From the NCBI GenBank assembly GCA_023423675.1, contig JAFAFD010000404.1, forward strand, positions 1 through 12,350: a DNA stretch of 12,350 nt, in the 5' to 3' direction. The stretch is from Pseudomonadota bacterium (GTDB lineage: Bacteria > Pseudomonadota > Gammaproteobacteria > Xanthomonadales > Xanthomonadaceae). The translations under genes were made by a program, and so were the position numbers. The notes under the pieces are model-generated. The model was not told where the DNA came from. It saw only the letters and a program-made list of their open reading frames with translations, and did not search any database. Below are positions 7,629 through 12,350 of this stretch, piece by piece. The first letter of the stretch is position 1; each line of letters opens with the position of its first letter.

Positions 7629-8146
7629 TACTTCTTGCTCCCGGCCGCCGGCGCAGCAGGCGTCTTGTTCTTGGGCGGAATGACGGTCCGCACGCGGCTG
7701 CCGTCGCCACCGGAATTCATCTCGCCGGTACGGGTGTTGTAGACCATGCGCTGGCCGGCATTGGTGCCGCGCGCGCTGGTCACCTTGTAGTTGCCGGTGA
7801 GGGTGATGATCTCGGTCTTGATGTCGTAGTCGATCTTGTCGGCCACCGCGTCCATCCAGGTGCCGTCATCGAGCTGCTGCTTCATCTTGGCCTGCTTGCC
7901 GCTGAACACGGCACGCACGGCCTCGCCGTCCTTCATGTGGATCTCGGCCTCGGACGAACGCAGGTCCAGCGAGCCCTGGGTGATGACCACCCCCTGCGAC
8001 AGCGTGGTCTTGCCGTCGCCGGTGAGGTTGCCGGCCTGTGCGCCGGCGTCGATGTTCATGGGCTCGTTGCGATCGGTGGACTTGGCCTGCGCGAAGGCGG
8101 GGACCAGGAGACCAAGGGCGAGCACGGCAGCAAAGGGAATCTTCAT
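7628..8146 (-). CDS. lptA: Periplasmic LPS transport protein LptA
   Basis: LptA is the periplasmic beta-jellyroll protein that forms the bridge carrying lipopolysaccharide from LptC to LptD. The ATG at 8146 gives 172 residues. A clear Sec signal peptide, [20 protein letters not shown], ends near residue 21 (AQA before KS). The OstA/LptA domain follows, with the typical [17 protein letters not shown] opening and repeated strand motifs such as [18 protein letters not shown]. The last 16 residues are a Pro-Ala-Lys tail ([16 protein letters not shown]) that looks unstructured. The frame continues far upstream into lptC and kdsC, but only the signal-peptide start makes sense. The gene is 104 bp from lptC, the widest gap in the lpt block, and touches lptB by one base. 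Confidence 0.95.
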
Positions 8147-8171
8147 CGGGGTCCGTTCTACCGGTGAGGCT

Positions 8172-8188
8172 GCCCGGTCAGGCCGGGC
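8172..8188 (-). promoter_or_regulatory. Hairpin in the lptC-lptA gap
   Basis: GCCCGG (8172-8177) pairs with CCGGGC (8183-8188) around a 5-nt loop, with two more outer pairs (8169-8191 and 8170-8190) beyond a mismatch. It lies in the 104-bp gap, 26 bases before the lptA start. It could shape the leader of lptA or mark the end of an upstream message. No promoter consensus was recognised in the gap, including a sigma-E-type GGAAC element. Confidence 0.3.
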
Positions 8189-8250
8189 GGCGGGTGGGGG
8201 CTGCGGCCCTGCGCCAGTCGCAATGGCGACGTCGCGGGCCAGCGGCGGAA

Positions 8251-8826
8251 TCAGCGTTGGGGCGTGTAGCGGCCCTTGGACTGGCTGAGGAAATGATACG
8301 TGTTGTTCTTCGAATCCACCTCGAACCCGACGCCGGACTGTTCCATGCCCGGACGGGTCATGGTGACCCGGGCATCGGTACGGGCGCGGCTTTCCTTCGG
8401 GAACACATCCAGATGGTCGGTACGGAAGGTGGTGGGCACCACGCCGGGGGCGGCCGGGCTGTCGCCGGAAACGTCGCCGCGCAACTTCATCTGGTCGCCC
8501 TTGGCGCTGAGCCAGCCGGTCTGCGCGCGCAGGGTCCAGTGCTGGCCGTCCTTGTCGGGCATCTCGAACAGCGGGGTGGTGATGTTGATGGTCTGGTCGC
8601 CGCGCTGGCGCTCCAGCAGCGGTGCGCGCAGGGTGGTTGATTCCTTGCCCTGTTCGTCCAGCGCTACGATCTGGAAGTCGTGCAGGATGTAATCCACGCC
8701 GACGTCCTGGCCGGCCTGCACCGGCCCCCTGTCGCGATTGCGCAGGGCCGCCCAGCTGCTCAGCAGAGCCGCCAGCAGCAGGCCGACGCCGAGCACGGTG
8801 CGCCAGTTCAGCGTCGGAGCGTTCAT
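8251..8826 (-). CDS. lptC: LPS export protein LptC
   Basis: LptC is a bitopic inner-membrane protein that joins LptB2FG and hands lipopolysaccharide to LptA. The ATG at 8826 gives 191 residues, the normal family length. One membrane helix (about residues 10-28, WRTVLGVGLLLAALLSSWAA) anchors a periplasmic jellyroll domain with the LptC motif DYILHDFQIVALDEQGK near residue 45 and a later LRGDVSGDSP segment. An alternative start 20 codons upstream (8886) would add an Arg-rich leader that overlaps kdsC more deeply. The chosen ATG overlaps the kdsC stop by 4 bp (ATGA), a typical coupled junction, and places the membrane helix near the N-terminus. Sequence similarity in this family is low, but the position and architecture make the call firm. 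Confidence 0.94.
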   Translation of the reverse strand: MNAPTLNWRTVLGVGLLLAALLSSWAALRNRDRGPVQAGQDVGVDYILHDFQIVALDEQGKESTTLRAPLLERQRGDQTINITTPLFEMPDKDGQHWTLRAQTGWLSAKGDQMKLRGDVSGDSPAAPGVVPTTFRTDHLDVFPKESRARTDARVTMTRPGMEQSGVGFEVDSKNNTYHFLSQSKGRYTPQR

Positions 8827-9371
8827 GCGCCGAACCTCGCCAGCACCGCATCGATGTGCCCCTGCGCGGCCAGCAGCACGTCGCACAGCTCACGGGCGGC
8901 GCCACGGCCGCCGTCGCTGCGGGTGGTCCAGTGCACGCGCTCGGCGATCCACGGGTGGGCGTTGGCCGGGGCCACGGCAAGGCCGACCGCGCCCAGCGGC
9001 GCCAGGTCCGGCAGGTCGTCACCCATGAACGCCACCTGGTCCAGGCCGATGCCGTGCTGGGCACACAGCACCTGCACGCTGGCCAGCTTGTCGCCTACCG
9101 CGATCTGGGTGTCGATGCCCAGATCGGCGCCACGCCGCAGCGCCGACTGGCTGTTGCGCGCGGTGATCAGCACGGGGTGGATGCCGTGCTGCTGCAGCAG
9201 TTTCAGACCCAGACCATCCTGCACGAAGTACGCCTTGCTCTCGTTGCCGTCCTTGTCGTAGTACAGCCGACCGTCGGTGAGGGTGCCGTCCACGTCGAAG
9301 CAGGCCAGCCGGATACGGGCCGCGGCGGCGTGCAGGTGGGCGGGGAAGGCGGGCAGGGGGGACCAGGGCAT
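8823..9371 (-). CDS. kdsC: 3-deoxy-D-manno-octulosonate 8-phosphate phosphatase KdsC
   Basis: KdsC removes phosphate from Kdo-8-phosphate to give Kdo, the sugar linking lipid A to the LPS core. It is a cytoplasmic tetrameric HAD phosphatase of the C0 type without a cap domain. The 182-residue length is typical. The HAD motifs are DVDGTLTDG with nucleophile Asp26 and Asp28, motif II TARNSQ with Thr70, Lys95 in GDKLASVQ, and the metal-binding GDDLPDL from Gly117. The KdsC-type C-terminal tail with GGRGAARELCD is present. The start is ATG at 9371, inside a tandem 8-bp repeat that also creates a second ATG 8 bp upstream out of frame. The stop overlaps lptC. It lies 65 bp after kdsD. Confidence 0.96.
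   Translation of the reverse strand: MPWSPLPAFPAHLHAAAARIRLACFDVDGTLTDGRLYYDKDGNESKAYFVQDGLGLKLLQQHGIHPVLITARNSQSALRRGADLGIDTQIAVGDKLASVQVLCAQHGIGLDQVAFMGDDLPDLAPLGAVGLAVAPANAHPWIAERVHWTTRSDGGRGAARELCDVLLAAQGHIDAVLARFGA
9338..9361 (+). other. G-quadruplex-type motif at the 5' end of kdsC (template strand)
   Basis: G-runs at 9338-9340, 9342-9345, 9351-9353 and 9356-9361 are separated by loops of 1, 5 and 2 nt, which fits G3+N1-7. The motif covers nucleotides 11-34 of kdsC on the template strand, nearly the same place as the similar motif in rapZ. The pattern is directly visible, but in-cell folding is not shown. Confidence 0.45.
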
Positions 9372-9379
9372 CAGGGCAT
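9369..9379 (-). promoter_or_regulatory. Two-codon mini-ORF abutting the kdsC start codon
   Basis: On the minus strand ATG (9379-9377), CCC and TGA (9373-9371) form a Met-Pro-stop reading frame. Its stop shares one base with the kdsC ATG (9371-9369). It arises from a tandem repeat of AGGGCATC (9365-9372 and 9373-9380, plus strand). Ribosomes starting at the first ATG would stop exactly at the kdsC start and could restart. No clear Shine-Dalgarno sequence lies before either ATG, so use is unproven. Confidence 0.3.
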
Positions 9380-9436
9380 CAGGCTCGATTGGGGCGGGTG
9401 CGGGGTACAGTCTGAATGGGGGCTACCGACTCCCGG

Positions 9437-10438
9437 TTAAACCACCCGGGCCCGCAACAGGTCATGAATGTTCAGCGCGCCGACCGCGCGGCCCTGGCCA
9501 TCCACCACGATCAGGCCATTGATCTTGTGGGTCTCCATCAGCCGCGCGGCTTCCACCGCCAGCTGGTCGGCGCCGATGGTGCGCGGGTTGCGGGTCATCA
9601 CCTCGGCGATCTTCGCCGTGCGCACGTCCAGCTCGGTATCCAGCGCACGGCGCAGGTCGCCGTCGGTGAACAGGCCGATCAGCACGCCCTGGGCATCGAC
9701 CACGGCAGTCATGCCCAGCCGCTTGCGGCTCATCTCCACCAGAGCCTGGCTGAGGCTGGCCCCGGCATCGACCTTGGGCAGGTCCTCGCCGCTGTGCATC
9801 ACGTCGGTGATGTGCAGCAGCAGGCGGCGGCCGAGGCTGCCGGCCGGGTGCGAGCGGGCGAAATCGTCGGCGGTGAAGCCGCGTGCGTCGAGCAGGGCCA
9901 CGGCCAGCGCATCGCCCATCACCAGCGAGGCGGTGGTGCTGGAGGTCGGCGCCAGCGCCAGCGGGCAGGCCTCGGCCGGCACGCTGACGTCCAGATGCAC
10001 GTCGGCAGCCTTGGCCAGGCTGGACTGCGGCCGGCCGGTCATGGAAATCAACACGTTACCCTGGCGCTTGAGCACCGGCAGCAGCATCAGCACCTCGTCC
10101 GATTCACCCGAATAGGACAGGGCCAGCACCACGTCATCCTCGGTGATCATGCCCAGGTCGCCGTGGCCGGCCTCGCCCGGGTGCACGTAGAAGGCGGGGG
10201 TGCCGGTCGAGGCCAGGGTGGCGGCGATCTTGCGGGCGACGTGGCCGGATTTGCCCATGCCGGTGGCGACCACCCGGCCGCGGCTGCCCAGGATGGCCTG
10301 GCAGGCCTGCTGGAACGCCTCGCCCAGCCCGCTGGCCACGGCCTGCAGCGCCTGCTGCTCGATCTCGAACACGCGGCGGCCGCTGGCCACCAGGGCGGCG
10401 GGATCGACGGAACGGGGGGGCAGGGAAGACTCGGCCAT
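9437..10438 (-). CDS. kdsD: D-arabinose 5-phosphate isomerase KdsD
   Basis: KdsD interconverts ribulose 5-phosphate and arabinose 5-phosphate, the first committed step toward Kdo. The 333-residue protein has the standard three-part layout: an N-terminal SIS sugar-isomerase domain (about 45-190), then two CBS domains (about 211-265 and 275-333). Residues matching the E. coli active site with a constant offset of four are Lys63 in GMGKSG, His92 in HPGEAGHGDLG and His197 in RSHPAGSLG. The end, GALNIHDLLRARVV, is characteristic. It is the first gene of the long minus-strand unit and diverges from ibaG across 54 bp. I saw no good Shine-Dalgarno before the ATG. A run of seven C in codons 7-9 encodes Pro-Pro. 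Placement with kdsC and lptCAB fits a Kdo/LPS role. Confidence 0.97.
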   Translation of the reverse strand: MAESSLPPRSVDPAALVASGRRVFEIEQQALQAVASGLGEAFQQACQAILGSRGRVVATGMGKSGHVARKIAATLASTGTPAFYVHPGEAGHGDLGMITEDDVVLALSYSGESDEVLMLLPVLKRQGNVLISMTGRPQSSLAKAADVHLDVSVPAEACPLALAPTSSTTASLVMGDALAVALLDARGFTADDFARSHPAGSLGRRLLLHITDVMHSGEDLPKVDAGASLSQALVEMSRKRLGMTAVVDAQGVLIGLFTDGDLRRALDTELDVRTAKIAEVMTRNPRTIGADQLAVEAARLMETHKINGLIVVDGQGRAVGALNIHDLLRARVV

Positions 10439-10492
10439 GCGGACGCCACGCAGCGGAAGTAGAATGAGGGTTCATTTTATTAGGAAAGCCCG
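10439..10492. promoter_or_regulatory. Divergent promoter region between kdsD and ibaG-murA
   Basis: The 54-bp gap between two divergent start codons must carry signals for both units unless promoters lie inside the genes. Its core (10471-10484) is AT-rich in a GC-rich neighbourhood. Minus-strand TAAAAT (10479-10474) and plus-strand TAGAAT (10460-10465) each resemble a -10 box, but neither has a good -35 at 16-18 bp. The location is an inference from gene layout, and the exact promoters are not resolved. Confidence 0.5.
10482..10487 (+). promoter_or_regulatory. Ribosome binding site supporting a TTG start of ibaG
   Basis: AGGAAA lies 5 nt before TTG at 10493-10495. No ATG or GTG start fits the conserved N-terminus, so this site decides for the rare TTG start. 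Confidence 0.6.
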
Positions 10493-10723
10493 TTGGACGC
10501 TGACACCATCCGCAACCTGATCGAAACCGGCCTGCCGGGCGCCCGCGCCGACGTGCGTGGCGACGATGGCGTGCATTTCGAAGCGACCGTGGTCTGTGAG
10601 GCCTTTGCCGGCAAGATGCCGCTGGCCCGCCACCGGATGGTCTATGCCACCCTGGGCGACCTGATGGGCGGCGCGATCCACGCGCTGGCGCTGAAAACCG
10701 TGACCCCGGCCGAAGCCGGCTGA
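10493..10723 (+). CDS. ibaG: BolA family protein, IbaG-type
   Basis: IbaG is a small cytoplasmic BolA-family protein that pairs with monothiol glutaredoxins around a [2Fe-2S] cluster; in E. coli it is linked to acid stress. The 76 residues cover the whole class-II KH-like fold. The helix DADTIRNLIETGL is followed by the strand loop RGDDGVHFEATVV (His28), then ARHRMVYATLGDLMG (His47) and AIHALALKTVTPAE (His63), with the conserved His positions kept. It is slightly shorter at both ends than E. coli IbaG (84). The start is TTG with a good Shine-Dalgarno at 10482. murA follows after 21 bp, the same pairing as in E. coli, so cotranscription with murA is very likely. Confidence 0.9.
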   Translation: MDADTIRNLIETGLPGARADVRGDDGVHFEATVVCEAFAGKMPLARHRMVYATLGDLMGGAIHALALKTVTPAEAG

Positions 10724-12321
<1,598 letters not shown>

Positions 12322-12325
12322 CACG

Positions 12326-12350
12326 GTAGCGCCGGGCCATGCCCGGCGAG
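12326..12350 (+). repeat. SMAG-type palindrome after the murA unit
   Basis: A GTAG head (12326-12329) is followed by an 8-bp stem, CGCCGGGC (12330-12337) with GCCCGGCG (12341-12348), around a CAT loop. The layout equals the copy at 2536, with different stem bases that still pair. It starts 4 bp after the stop of the EF-hand gene and could act as a 3' end hairpin for the ibaG-murA transcript. There is no T-run inside the window. The element may continue past the window end. Confidence 0.85.

Noticed and set aside
8147..9064. In-frame upstream extension of lptA to a 478-codon frame through lptC and kdsC
   Set aside because: The extension is Arg/Ala/Pro-rich with no similarity. The Sec signal peptide starting MKIPF sets the lptA start at 8146.
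10393..10425. Third G-quadruplex motif at the start of kdsD
   Set aside because: The loop between the second and third G-runs is 11 nt, longer than the standard 7, so it is mentioned only as a G-rich segment.

Overview
The window reads as core chromosome of a gamma-proteobacterium of the Xanthomonadaceae, most likely Stenotrophomonas. Two things point there. The gene order (kdsD-kdsC-lptC-lptA-lptB-rpoN-hpf-ptsN-hprK-rapZ followed by an EIIA(Man)-HPr-EI set) has hprK next to ptsN and no sugar permease. The high-GC sequence also carries GTAG-headed short palindromes of the SMAG type described in S. maltophilia, at 2536-2558, 2677-2699 and 12326-12350, with the tail of another at 1-11. The genus call is an inference, since no database search was possible.

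Minus strand, 10438 down to 2727: ten tightly packed genes that look like one long transcription unit. The first five make or move lipopolysaccharide: kdsD and kdsC (Kdo synthesis), then lptC, lptA and lptB (LPS transport). Next come rpoN (sigma-54), hpf (ribosome hibernation), ptsN (EIIA-Ntr), hprK (HPr kinase/phosphorylase) and rapZ. Overlaps of 4 bp (kdsC/lptC, ptsN/hprK) and 1 bp (lptA/lptB) suggest translational coupling. The only sizeable gaps are 104 bp upstream of lptA, 65 bp between kdsD and kdsC, and 58 bp between hpf and rpoN.

Minus strand, 2453 down to 27: a second unit with an EIIA(Man)-type gene, ptsH and ptsI. Together with ptsN and hprK this gives a full regulatory PTS: PEP to EI to HPr to two EIIA proteins, with HprK acting on HPr Ser46. 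No EIIB or EIIC is present, so the window shows a signalling relay and not a sugar uptake system. The 273-bp gap between the two units (2454-2726) holds a perfect 22-bp inverted repeat made of two facing SMAG palindromes, with further hairpins between them.

Plus strand, 10493 to 12321: a divergent unit of ibaG (BolA family), murA (peptidoglycan precursor synthesis) and a small membrane-anchored single EF-hand protein whose GTG start overlaps the murA stop. A 54-bp AT-richer gap (10439-10492) must serve both directions. A SMAG palindrome follows.

I found no mobile element ORF, CRISPR, tRNA or rRNA, and no clear undescribed multi-gene system. The items most worth checking are the structured SMAG pair at 2536-2699, the murA-coupled EF-hand protein, G-quadruplex-type tracts on the template strand at the 5' ends of rapZ and kdsC, a two-codon mini-ORF abutting the kdsC start, and the non-basic C-terminus of RapZ.
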